Shown: piece by piece, positions 16,573 through 23,783 of the stretch
How positions within the stretch are numbered: position 1 is the stretch's first letter
Layout: the number at the start of each line of letters is the position of its first letter
Assembly (NCBI GenBank): GCA_002478945.1
Contig: DLKM01000028.1
Span: forward strand, 1 to 37,821
Origin: Christensenella sp. UBA7588
Lineage (GTDB): Bacteria; Bacillota; Clostridia; Christensenellales; CAG-917
Direction of reading: 5' to 3'
Length of the DNA: 37,821 nt
The notes under the pieces: model-generated
The model's input: only the letters and a program-made list of their open reading frames with translations
Told to the model about the DNA's origin: nothing
Database searches by the model: none
Translations under genes and position numbers: made by a program

Positions 16573-16850
16573 TGTAATCAGGAAACAAAAGTTTCCGTAG
16601 AAAACAACTCATAATTTTCCCCCTTATCATAGCGAGCGACTTTGGGTGTATCACCCGAGGTCGTTTGCATTTTAAGGGCGTCATTAAGCGATATACTTCG
16701 TCAAAACCCCTCACCCGACAACTCATTTACGATAAGTAAATTAGGGTTGCCGAGTAAGGGGTTTTTCCTTGTTTCTCATCTTAATGACGCTCTTAAAATG
16801 CAAACGACCAATAATTGTTGCATCATAAAATATTTTGCTTTCCTAACCTT
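16573..16850 (+). ncRNA. Candidate structured non-coding RNA
   Basis: The predicted transcript from the orphan promoter starts near 16573. It contains a GGAAAC-AAAA-GTTTCC hairpin (16581-16596), a GGGTG-TAT-CACCC hairpin (16644-16656) and then repeat SR1-C. The only ORF (from about 16642) starts with TTG and lies inside the repeats, so it is not believed. The 3' end is uncertain; it could extend to the terminator near 17054. It matches no RNA family I recognise. Confidence 0.35.
16659..16809 (+). repeat. Structured repeat SR1 copy C (30-bp outer stem)
   Basis: Outer arms 16659-16688 and 16780-16809 pair over 30 bp with one G-T pair. Box 1 is diverged (CGATATACTTCGTCA) and box 2 is TTCCTTGTTTCTCATC. 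The inner stem is AAAACCCCT/AGGGGTTTT-like, with the type 2 loop (AACTCATTTAC...GTAAATTAGGGTT) of copy A. A duplicate of its right arm and flank lies at 16960-17037. Confidence 0.85.
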
Positions 16851-16892
16851 TGTCAGCGCGAGTTTTTCAAAATTTCTCGCTTTCGCGTTATA
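16842..16892 (+). repeat. SR1-related short copy D (type B boxes)
   Basis: CTAACCTTTGTCA and TTTCGCGTTAT, the same boxes as copy B, flank a short hairpin with GCGAG and CTCGC arms. The inner module is replaced by a short T-rich loop and no outer stem is evident. It sits between copy C and the duplicated flank E. Confidence 0.65.
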
Positions 16893-16959
16893 TATCTCTT
16901 TGACGGCTTTATAACTTTTTAGAATAAGTACGCCGAGTTTTGTTCCTAACGGGTGTTGC

Positions 16960-17037
16960 CTTGTTCTTCATCTTAATGACGCTCTTAAAATGCAAACGAC
17001 CAATAATTGTTGCGCCATAAAATATTTTGCTTTCCTA
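16960..17037 (+). repeat. Duplicated right half of SR1-C (copy E)
   Basis: This 78-bp segment, from CTTGTTCTTCATC to TTTTGCTTTCCTA, repeats 16768-16846 with about four differences. It includes box 2, the right outer arm and 37 bp of flank. The matching left half is absent, so it is either the remnant of a second insertion or a tandem duplication around copy D. Confidence 0.8.
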
Positions 17038-17050
17038 TACTTTTGCAAAA

Positions 17051-17074
17051 AAGAAAACGCACTTTTGTGCGTTT
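17051..17074 (-). terminator. Terminator at the end of the XRE gene
   Basis: On the minus strand AAACGCAC pairs with GTGCGTTT around AAAA, followed by TTCTTTTTT. The stem overlaps the XRE stop codon. Confidence 0.75.
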
Positions 17075-17280
17075 CACTTGTTTGTTTTCGGATTTGACGT
17101 TCTTCCGAGCAAATAGTCAATCGATACGTCAAAATAATCTGCGAGTTTTATCAGCATAGCATAGTCGGCTTGTCGCTCGCCCGTTTCGTATCGGCTTATA
17201 CAGTTTTGGCTTGTGTCAAGGTCTATTGCAAGTTTTATTTGCGATACGCCTCTTTCTTTTCTCAACTGTTTTAATCGCAT
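17074..17280 (-). CDS. Small XRE-family (Cro/CI) repressor
   Basis: The 68-residue protein is almost only a helix-turn-helix domain: MRLKQLRKERGVSQIKLAID (recognition-helix region SQNCISRYETGERQ) and the SIDYLLGRT ending typical of XRE proteins. The ATG at 17280 is preferred because AAAGGAT lies about 6 bases upstream; longer starts (ATG 17301, TTG 17322) are possible. It is divergent from two unknown membrane protein genes, and two matching dyads lie between the genes. It therefore very likely represses its own promoter and perhaps theirs. Confidence 0.9.
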   Translation of the reverse strand: MRLKQLRKERGVSQIKLAIDLDTSQNCISRYETGERQADYAMLIKLADYFDVSIDYLLGRTSNPKTNK

Positions 17281-17326
17281 AACTATCCTTTGTTTTCTCA
17301 TCTTATGTTTGCTTCTTGACAAAATT

Positions 17327-17365
17327 ATACCAAAACGGTATTATTAAAATATCCCAAAACGGTAT
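17327..17365. promoter_or_regulatory. Two operator dyads of the XRE repressor
   Basis: ATACC-AAAAC-GGTAT (17327-17341) and ATCCC-AAAAC-GGTAT (17351-17365) are 15-bp imperfect palindromes with centres 24 bp apart. The first overlaps the minus-strand -10 box (TATAAT, plus 17324-17329) of the repressor gene. The second overlaps a possible plus-strand -10 (TATATT, 17363-17368) of the membrane-protein genes. This is the classical layout of an autoregulated divergent promoter region. Confidence 0.8.
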
Positions 17366-17398
17366 ATTTAACACAAGTTAGCAACAAGGAGGAAAAAA

Positions 17399-17968
17399 AT
17401 GATAATTTTATATATTATTATCGCAATATGTGCAATAATTATCTGCGCCGTTATCGGATATTATCTCAGTTTTTATATTAGGCGCAGAGAAAACAATAAG
17501 ATATTCTTAAAACGCAAAGCGACGGCGGATTTGTTTTACCAGAGCAAAAACTTGCAGTATATGGCAAAAATTTTCAAAAAGAAAGACAGCGACGCTTATA
17601 TATTGAAAACTCAAATTGTTCATCTTGAAATCAAGTCGGCCGAAGCGGCGGAAAACCCCGATGCGTTTTATATCGGCTGTATGTCGTTGACCGTAAGAGA
17701 CAAAGACGGAAATGTTTACGGAAAGTACATTTACGAAAATACGATTAAATACGGCGAAAACGAAGTTCGAGAGGGAACGCTCGATATAAAAGACGTCAAA
17801 AAGAATAAAATCATCGATTTCGATATAGACTTAGCCCCCGGTGCGGTAAAACCCGACGGAAGTTTTGATTTGTTGGTAGATTCACAAGGTTTAGTAATGA
17901 GATATTCCTCGCTTTGTGACGAAACAGTCACGGGTATTCCTTGCAAGAAGGAGGCAAACGCGCAATGA
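17399..17968 (+). CDS. Unknown protein with N-terminal membrane anchor
   Basis: I do not recognise a family. The 189-residue protein has one transmembrane segment at residues 2-27, then a basic stretch (RRRENNKIFLKRK) and a soluble domain with alternating beta-strand-like segments (KTQIVHLEIKSAE, YIGCMSLTVRDKDGNVYGKY) that could form a beta-sandwich. By the positive-inside rule the soluble part is probably cytoplasmic. An AAGGAGG ribosome site precedes the ATG. It is the first of two genes controlled from the XRE operator region, and its stop overlaps the start of the next gene (ATGA). Confidence 0.8.
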   Translation: MIILYIIIAICAIIICAVIGYYLSFYIRRRENNKIFLKRKATADLFYQSKNLQYMAKIFKKKDSDAYILKTQIVHLEIKSAEAAENPDAFYIGCMSLTVRDKDGNVYGKYIYENTIKYGENEVREGTLDIKDVKKNKIIDFDIDLAPGAVKPDGSFDLLVDSQGLVMRYSSLCDETVTGIPCKKEANAQ

Positions 17969-18546
17969 AAAAAGTTCTAATGGCGCTTCCTATAGTCTTG
18001 ATACTTATAGTAATGATTTTAAGTTTGACTTGTCCCATATCGTATTCTTATCATACTTCGTCTATAAATATATCCGGTGTCGGTACTGTTAAAAACGATA
18101 GAAGCGGAGATAAAGAGTATTATTTTAGAGACGACCTCGGAATTTCATCGGGCGGTGCAATCGCAATAGTGGTTGTTTTTTGCGCCTTGGCAATCGCAGG
18201 TATGGTCTTTTTGTACAAATCAAAGGACTTGAGAGTTTATTCATATTACGGAATGATAATCGCAACGATTGCGTGCGCATTGGTTCCGTCGATTATGGCG
18301 ATTGTTTGTAGTGCAATGAACAAAGGGAACGGGGAAAGCGATTTTACGTCGGTAGGCGGCGCGGTAAGTTCTTCAAGCAATCATCACGGATTGAAAGCTG
18401 CAGGAGTAGCAATCATTATTCTGACGATTTTGGCAATGATTGTGTTCGTCGTTCAACTTGTAAAAACACAAAACGGAACGAGTTTATCCCAAAAACAAAT
18501 CGAAAAAGCGAAAGCGGAAGTTACGGAAGATAACTGGCTTCACTGA
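17965..18546 (+). CDS. Unknown four-helix membrane protein
   Basis: No family is recognised. The 193-residue protein has hydrophobic segments at about 5-24, 63-84, 92-115 and 146-168. A short extracytoplasmic stretch (YSYHTSSINISG...) lies after the first, and a hydrophilic tail (SLSQKQIEKAKAEVTEDNW) ends it. The ATG at 17965 overlaps the stop codon of the previous gene and has AAGGAGG about 11 bases upstream; the longer GTG/TTG-type start is not needed. With the preceding anchored protein it probably forms a membrane complex under the XRE repressor (inference). Confidence 0.78.
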   Translation: MKKVLMALPIVLILIVMILSLTCPISYSYHTSSINISGVGTVKNDRSGDKEYYFRDDLGISSGGAIAIVVVFCALAIAGMVFLYKSKDLRVYSYYGMIIATIACALVPSIMAIVCSAMNKGNGESDFTSVGGAVSSSSNHHGLKAAGVAIIILTILAMIVFVVQLVKTQNGTSLSQKQIEKAKAEVTEDNWLH

Positions 18547-18555
18547 TTTTACGAT

Positions 18556-18665
18556 GCAAAACGGCGAATAACTGCGTCAACACCCGTCCGCTCCAAAATC
18601 ACATACGTCAATGTACGTTGGGTTTTGTAGCGGGTGGGTGTTTCCTTGTTCTTCATCCGTTTCGC
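18556..18665 (+). repeat. Structured repeat SR1 copy F (inner loop type 1)
   Basis: Box 1, GCGAATAACTGCGTCA, and box 2, TTTCCTTGTTCTTCATC, are intact. The outer stem is AAACGG/CCGTTT (18559-18564 with 18657-18662). The inner stem CACCCGTCCGCT pairs with AGCGGGTGGGTG with two G-T pairs. The apical part matches copies B, G and H. It begins 9 bp after the membrane protein stop and may end that operon. Confidence 0.85.
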
Positions 18666-18687
18666 GCGGCTTTCATAAAAATGTACA

Positions 18688-18728
18688 TAACGCGCACTCA
18701 TTCGTAGCCTACTTATTAACGGTATTCG
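18688..18728. repeat. Short intergenic repeat SR4, copy 2
   Basis: CGCGCACTCATTCGTAGC and ACTTATTAACGGTAT recur, inverted, at 9918-9955, and the second part at 37619-37640. It lies between repeat SR1-F and the end of glmM. No gene is present. Confidence 0.55.
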
Positions 18729-18729
18729 C

Positions 18730-20088
18730 TTATTCAAATATAATTTTTCTAATATCCTCAAATATCATTTTGTATTCGGACACGAAGCACTCGTACGTTA
18801 CGCGGATATACGGTTCCGTTCCGCTCGGACGCACCACGAGGCGACCGCTCGAAGCGTATTTTGCGTTTACGGCGGATATTTTCGCTTGAAATTCTTTGCT
18901 TGATACGGTTTGCCAAGGATTTTGCGTCGGCAGATTGAACTCGAGCATCGGATACGGCACGAATTTCGGCAGACTGCCGAGAGTGCGTTTCACTTCCAGA
19001 ATGCTGAGTGCTGTTATCAGCCCGTCTCCCGTGTTCGCTCTGTCGAGCATAAGGATGTGTCCGCTTTTTTCTCCGCCGAGCAAACATCCCTGCGATACGA
19101 GAGCGTCGAGAATATGCTTATCTCCGACGTCCGTGCGTATGAGGGCGGTGTTGTGATAGGCAAGCTCCCTTTGAAGTTTCGTATTCGTTAAAACAGTTCC
19201 CACGACAAAGCGTTTTTTGAGTTTTCCTTGCAGACGGTAAAGTGTGGACAACGCCAAAAGCATAGCGTCTCCGTCATAGATTTTTCCGTCCACGACGCCT
19301 ATCACTCTGTCTCCGTCTCCGTCAAACGCAAAGCCGATTTCGTCTTTTTTCACTCTGCTTGCAAAGTCCGTAATATGCGTGCTTCCGCAATCTACGTTGA
19401 CCTTATCTCCGTCTCTCACGTTATGTTCCGCGCACACGACCGCGCCGAGTGACATAAACACGGCAGGCGCAAGCGTTGCGAAACACCCGTAAGCGCAATC
19501 GAGACGAATCCGAAACCCGTCAAAGCGCGGAAACATCGATTTGACGTGCTTGGCGTACAAAAACTCTGCGCCGTGCGCAATGCGTATACGGTGGTTGTTT
19601 GCAGACGGAATAATCTGCAATTCGCTCAACGTTTCGTCCTCCGTCAACGAGTCCGAGCATAAATCGTCGTATAAAAACGCCGTCGATTGTTCGTTCGGAT
19701 TGTCGGCAAGCGCAAAAATTTCTTCGTCGAGAGCAAATTCTTCTTCGCTCGACAGTTTCTTTCCGTTTTTACCGAACACTTTAAGCCCATTGAATTCGGG
19801 AGGGTTGTGCGAGGCGGTTATCATAATCGCATAGTCCGCTTTTTGCGTTTGAGCGGTGTAGGCAAGCGCGGGCGTGGGCAGTATTCCCGCAAGCCAGATT
19901 TGAGCCGCTCCTTCCAACAGCCCTTTGCACAACTGTTTTTCGATGTCTTGAGAGTGATTGCGCACGTCTCTTGCAACGATAACTTTTCCGCCTTTGCGAG
20001 ATATGGCTTTGCCGAGATAATACGGAATATCTTGGTCAAGCAACACGCTTGCTTTGTTTCTGATTCCGTCAGTACCGAAATAATGCAT
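18730..20088 (-). CDS. glmM: Phosphoglucosamine mutase
   Basis: GlmM converts glucosamine-6-phosphate to glucosamine-1-phosphate on the way to UDP-GlcNAc for the cell wall. The 452-residue protein shows the phosphoserine loop TASHNPPEFNG, the metal-binding DGDGDR loop, the GEKSGH sugar-binding loop and the phosphate-binding RPSGTEPYIRV near the C-terminus. The start at 20088 (MHYFGTDGIRNKA) matches the family; a further 30 codons upstream are rejected as non-homologous. No Shine-Dalgarno is visible. TATAAT lies 6 bases before the ATG, so the mRNA may be leaderless. Confidence 0.95.
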   Translation of the reverse strand: MHYFGTDGIRNKASVLLDQDIPYYLGKAISRKGGKVIVARDVRNHSQDIEKQLCKGLLEGAAQIWLAGILPTPALAYTAQTQKADYAIMITASHNPPEFNGLKVFGKNGKKLSSEEEFALDEEIFALADNPNEQSTAFLYDDLCSDSLTEDETLSELQIIPSANNHRIRIAHGAEFLYAKHVKSMFPRFDGFRIRLDCAYGCFATLAPAVFMSLGAVVCAEHNVRDGDKVNVDCGSTHITDFASRVKKDEIGFAFDGDGDRVIGVVDGKIYDGDAMLLALSTLYRLQGKLKKRFVVGTVLTNTKLQRELAYHNTALIRTDVGDKHILDALVSQGCLLGGEKSGHILMLDRANTGDGLITALSILEVKRTLGSLPKFVPYPMLEFNLPTQNPWQTVSSKEFQAKISAVNAKYASSGRLVVRPSGTEPYIRVTYECFVSEYKMIFEDIRKIIFE

Positions 20089-20170
20089 ACTATCATTATA
20101 TGAACGAAGCAATGTCGGTTCACACGAGTTTTTGTCGAAAAATAAGATATATGCAAGAAAATTTAAGGCA

Positions 20171-20201
20171 AAAAACAAGAGCGAGAAACCCTCGCTCTTT
20201 T
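20171..20201 (-). terminator. Terminator after trxB
   Basis: AAGAGCGAG and CTCGCTCTT form a 9-bp stem with a 5-base loop. On the minus strand it is followed by TTGTTTTTTG. It separates trxB from glmM, which therefore needs its own promoter. Confidence 0.8.
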
Positions 20202-20221
20202 GTATCTATATTCAAAAAACT

Positions 20222-21112
20222 TTAGGCTTCCTGAGCGCAAAGCGCACCTGCGAGCGCGCCGTCGGCGCAAGCCGTGACGACCTGTCGCAGAGTCTTTTCT
20301 CTTACGTCTCCGACCGCAAAAACGCCGTCGATATTCGTGCGCATATTTTCATCCGTAACGATATATCCCGCGCTTGTTTTTTGCACGTCGTCAAAGAGAT
20401 TCGACTCGGGCAACTGCCCGATTGCAACGAACACTCCGTCCACCGAAACGGCAGTTAAAGTATCGTTTTTGACATTTTTAAGTGTCATTTGCGATAAATT
20501 ATTCTCTCCGTCGAGATTTTGCACAACGCTGTCCCAAATCACTTGCACGCCGCTTTTTTCAAGTCTGTCGCAAAGAATTTTATCCGCTCGCAAAGCGTCT
20601 CTGCGATGCACGAGATACACTTTGCTTGCCAACTTTTCAAGGTAGAGAGCGTCCTCGACCGCGGTGTTTCCTCCGCCTATCACGGCAACGGTTTTGCCTT
20701 TGAAAAACGCGCCGTCGCAAGTTGCGCAATAGCTTACGCCTTTGCCGAGAAAACGGTTCTCGTTTTCAACGCCGAGTTTTCTCGGACTTGCGCCCGTTGC
20801 GATAATTATAAATTTCGCGTTCAGTTCTGCTCCGCCCGAAAGAGTTATCTTTTTGTTTTGCAAATCGCAGGACCGTATTTTGTCAAACACGAAATCGACG
20901 CCGAAAGACGTGCATTGCTCCATCATAGCGTAGCAAAGGTCAAATCCGCCGATTGCTTTCACGCCGGGGTAGTTTTGTATTTCGTGTGCGGTTTGCGCCT
21001 GTCCGCCTACGCTTCGATTTTCCAAAATAGCGACTTTCAGACCGCCTCTCGCGGCGTAAATCCCCGCGCTCAAGCCTGCAGGTCCTGCTCCGATAATAAT
21101 TACGTCGTACAT
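20222..21112 (-). CDS. trxB: Thioredoxin-disulfide reductase
   Basis: This FAD enzyme passes electrons from NADPH to thioredoxin. The 296-residue protein has the FAD motif GAGPAGLSAGIYAA at the N-terminus, the redox-active CATC, the nucleotide-binding GGGNTAVEDA, an HRRDALRA motif that favours NADPH, and the C-terminal GDVREKTLRQVVTA FAD motif. GAGGTAA lies before the ATG at 21112 and a strong promoter precedes it. No thioredoxin gene is adjacent. Confidence 0.95.
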   Translation of the reverse strand: MYDVIIIGAGPAGLSAGIYAARGGLKVAILENRSVGGQAQTAHEIQNYPGVKAIGGFDLCYAMMEQCTSFGVDFVFDKIRSCDLQNKKITLSGGAELNAKFIIIATGASPRKLGVENENRFLGKGVSYCATCDGAFFKGKTVAVIGGGNTAVEDALYLEKLASKVYLVHRRDALRADKILCDRLEKSGVQVIWDSVVQNLDGENNLSQMTLKNVKNDTLTAVSVDGVFVAIGQLPESNLFDDVQKTSAGYIVTDENMRTNIDGVFAVGDVREKTLRQVVTACADGALAGALCAQEA

Positions 21113-21129
21113 ATTTTTACCTCGATTCG

Positions 21130-21158
21130 ATTATAAAACAAAGCGGCGTTTTCGTCAA
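21130..21158 (-). promoter_or_regulatory. Promoter of trxB
   Basis: On the minus strand TTGACG (plus 21153-21158) and TATAAT (plus 21130-21135) are 17 bp apart. The expected start is about 10 bases before the GAGGTAA ribosome site. Confidence 0.8.
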
Positions 21159-21206
21159 CGTTTTGCGTATATGAGCGCGCTCGCGCGTAAAACGCGCAAA
21201 AATCAC

Positions 21207-21235
21207 TTTACAAATAGATGTTTGTTTTATATAAT
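21207..21235 (+). promoter_or_regulatory. Promoter of the asnS operon
   Basis: TTTACA (21207-21212) and TATAAT (21230-21235) are 17 bp apart. The leader is about 18 nt, too short for a T-box, and includes TGAGGTAAA. It is divergent from the trxB promoter. Confidence 0.82.
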
Positions 21236-21259
21236 TATTTAACATAATGAGGTAAATGT

Positions 21260-22651
21260 ATGCAAAATATCGACATTTCACGCATTCTTGCCGACGGCAA
21301 GACGTACGAAGGAAAACAAGTCAACGTCGCAGGCTGGGTTCGCACCGCACGCGACAGCAAAACTATGGCGTTTCTCGCACTCAACGACGGCACGTCGCTC
21401 AAGCATTTGCAAATCGTAATCGACAAGTCTCAATTCGAGCCTGCCGCGCTTGCGACGGTGTTGAAAAACGGCGTATCCGTATCCGTTGAGGGCGTTGTCG
21501 TCCCCGCAATGAAAGAGGGCGAATATGAACTCAACGCAAAAGAGATTGCTTTGCTCGGAGATTGTCCGCAAGATTATCCGCTTCAAAAGAAGTATCATAC
21601 GATGGAGTTCTTGCGCACCATTCCGCATTTGCGTCCTCGCACCAACACGATGAACGCGATGCTTCGCGTACGTTCCAAACTCAGTTTTGCGATTCATCGT
21701 TTCTTCCAAGAGAACGGTTACACTTACGTTCACACCCCGATTATAACGGGTAGCGACTGCGAAGGCGCAGGCGAAATTTTCAGAGTTACCACGCAAAATT
21801 ACAAAGACGCGATTCTTGCAAAAGACGAGGCCGATTATATCGCAAACGACTTTTTCCGTCGCAAAGCGGGACTTACCGTCAGCGGACAGCTCGAGGGCGA
21901 AGTCGCGGCAATGGCAATGGGCAAGATATATACGTTCGGACCGACATTCAGAGCGGAGAACAGCAACACTCCGAGACACGCCGCCGAGTTCTGGCAGGTT
22001 GAACCCGAGGTTGCTTTCGCAAAACTTCCCGACATCATCGAGATTGCGACCAAAATGATAAAATACATTATCAAAGCCGTGCTTGACGAGTGTCCCGACG
22101 AGATAGCGTTCTTTGAAAAAGCGTTTGAACCCGGACTTAAAGACAAACTTCAACACGTCGTCGACAGCGATTTCGTTGTCCTCGATTATTCGAAGGCAAT
22201 CGACATTCTCAAAGAGAGCAAGGTTGAATTTGCTTATCCCGTGGAATGGGGTCTCGACCTTCAAAGCGAACACGAGAGATATATCACGGAAAAAGTTTTC
22301 AACAAACCCGTGTTTGTTATCAACTATCCCAAGAAAATCAAGTCTTTCTATATGAAGCAAAACGACGACGGTCTTACGGTTGCGGCAACGGACTTGCTCG
22401 TACCGGGAGTCGGAGAGATTATCGGATGCAGCGAGCGTGAGGCGGACTACGACAAACTCAAACAAGCTATGGTCGAAAGAGGTATGAACCTTGACGATTA
22501 TACGGGTTATATGGATTTGAGAAAATACGGCAGCGTTCCGCACAGCGGTTTCGGTCTCGGTCTCGAGCGTATTCTTATGTACGTTACGGGCATCGGAAAC
22601 ATCCGCGACGTACAACTCTATTCGAGAACGGCGGGAGATTTGATGGCGTAA
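21260..22651 (+). CDS. asnS: Asparaginyl-tRNA synthetase
   Basis: This class II synthetase makes Asn-tRNA directly. The 463-residue protein has an N-terminal OB-fold anticodon domain (VNVAGWVRTARDSKTMAF), class II motif 2 (FRAENSNTPRHAAEFW) and motif 3 (GFGLGLERILMYVTG). It is followed by asnA and aspS on the same strand, giving a compact aspartate/asparagine unit. It has its own near-consensus promoter and GAGGTAA ribosome site. Confidence 0.96.
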   Translation: MQNIDISRILADGKTYEGKQVNVAGWVRTARDSKTMAFLALNDGTSLKHLQIVIDKSQFEPAALATVLKNGVSVSVEGVVVPAMKEGEYELNAKEIALLGDCPQDYPLQKKYHTMEFLRTIPHLRPRTNTMNAMLRVRSKLSFAIHRFFQENGYTYVHTPIITGSDCEGAGEIFRVTTQNYKDAILAKDEADYIANDFFRRKAGLTVSGQLEGEVAAMAMGKIYTFGPTFRAENSNTPRHAAEFWQVEPEVAFAKLPDIIEIATKMIKYIIKAVLDECPDEIAFFEKAFEPGLKDKLQHVVDSDFVVLDYSKAIDILKESKVEFAYPVEWGLDLQSEHERYITEKVFNKPVFVINYPKKIKSFYMKQNDDGLTVAATDLLVPGVGEIIGCSEREADYDKLKQAMVERGMNLDDYTGYMDLRKYGSVPHSGFGLGLERILMYVTGIGNIRDVQLYSRTAGDLMA

Positions 22652-22700
22652 AATTTCGTCGGTGCGGCGTGCGCAAGACGAAAAAAGATAAAGGGGTGTC

Positions 22701-22727
22701 TCGTTCGAGCGGAGCGTTTGTACGAGA
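22701..22727 (+). other. Hairpin in the asnS-asnA spacer
   Basis: TCTCGT and ACGAGA can pair around a 15-base loop just before the AAAGGAG ribosome site of asnA. There is no T run, so it is not a terminator. It might influence asnA translation (inference). Confidence 0.35.
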
Positions 22728-22742
22728 AAAGGAGAGCAGGCG

Positions 22743-23753
22743 ATGTACAGTCTGAAACTGCCGAGCGGCTACCAACCCAAGCAGTCCGTCAGAGAGACGG
22801 AAAAGGCAATTAAATTCGTAAAAGACTCTTTTCAACGCAATTTCGTAAAGAACTTCGGCTTTGAAAGAGTGTCCGCGCCTCTGTTCGTAAAGAGCGGAAC
22901 GGGCGTCAACGACGACCTCAACGGCGTCGAAAGAGCGGTTCGTTTCGATATTCTTTCACAGGACGGAACGCAGGCGGAAATAGTGCATTCTTTGGCAAAA
23001 TGGAAGCGTATCGCGCTAAAACGCTACGGTTTCAGAAGCGGAGAGGGGATATACACGGATATGAACGCCATAAGACGTGACGATTCGTGCGATAATCTGC
23101 ATTCCGTTTACGTCGACCAATGGGATTGGGAGATGGTAATCTCCAAAGAACAGCGCAACGCGGATTTTCTCAAAATGATAGTGTCTCGCATAGTCGGCGC
23201 AATCGTCGACACGGCGGAGGAGACGAAAAAGGCGTTTCCGTGCATAGACCTGACGCTCAAAAGAGACGTTACTTTCGTGACGACGCAAGAGGCACTCGAC
23301 GAATATCCCGACCTCGATTCGCACGGCAGAGAGCGTGCGTTGACAAAAAAATACGGCACGGTGTTTTTGATGAACATAGGCGCGCCACTTTCAAACGGCA
23401 AACCGCACGACGGCAGAGCGCCCGACTACGACGATTGGTCGCTCAACGGAGACGTTTTGTTTTACGACGAAGTGTTGGACGACAGCATCGAAGTGTCGTC
23501 TATGGGCATCAGGGTGGATTCGCAAAGTCTGTTGAATCAACTCGAGGCGGCGGGCGCGACGGACAGATTGAGCAATCAATATCACAAAGACGTCGCAAAC
23601 GGAGAACTTCCGCTCACAATCGGCGGCGGAATAGGACAATCGAGGCTCTGTATGTTGCTTTTGCAAAAGGCGCATATAGGGGAGGTGCAATCGAGCCTGT
23701 GGCCCGAAAAGATGCACGAAGAATGTGAAAAAGCGGGTATAAACCTGCTGTAA
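22743..23753 (+). CDS. asnA: Aspartate-ammonia ligase (asparagine synthetase A)
   Basis: AsnA makes asparagine from aspartate, ammonia and ATP, and is structurally related to class II synthetases. The 336-residue protein has the family features GTGVNDDLNGVERAV, HSLAKWKRIALKRYGF, YVDQWDWE and the C-terminal GGGIGQSRLCMLLL. The length matches E. coli AsnA (330). AAAGGAG lies 7 bases before the ATG. It sits 91 bp after asnS and 30 bp before aspS, so it supplies asparagine to the enzyme encoded upstream. Confidence 0.96.
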   Translation: MYSLKLPSGYQPKQSVRETEKAIKFVKDSFQRNFVKNFGFERVSAPLFVKSGTGVNDDLNGVERAVRFDILSQDGTQAEIVHSLAKWKRIALKRYGFRSGEGIYTDMNAIRRDDSCDNLHSVYVDQWDWEMVISKEQRNADFLKMIVSRIVGAIVDTAEETKKAFPCIDLTLKRDVTFVTTQEALDEYPDLDSHGRERALTKKYGTVFLMNIGAPLSNGKPHDGRAPDYDDWSLNGDVLFYDEVLDDSIEVSSMGIRVDSQSLLNQLEAAGATDRLSNQYHKDVANGELPLTIGGGIGQSRLCMLLLQKAHIGEVQSSLWPEKMHEECEKAGINLL

Positions 23754-23783
23754 AATATAAAATCTTATACTTAAAAGGTGTAT

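Noticed and set aside
16265..16640. Possible replication origin: AT-rich, A-tract DNA next to mnmG with one TTTTGCACA
   Set aside because: There is only one relaxed DnaA-box match, no dnaA or parB nearby, and no change in gene-strand bias here.
16642..16914. 90-codon open frame in the non-coding region after mnmG
   Set aside because: It starts with TTG without a ribosome site and consists of SR1-C and D repeat sequence.
21278..22615. Minus-strand open frame of 445 codons opposite asnS
   Set aside because: It is an antisense shadow caused by codon bias; asnS on the plus strand has all family motifs.
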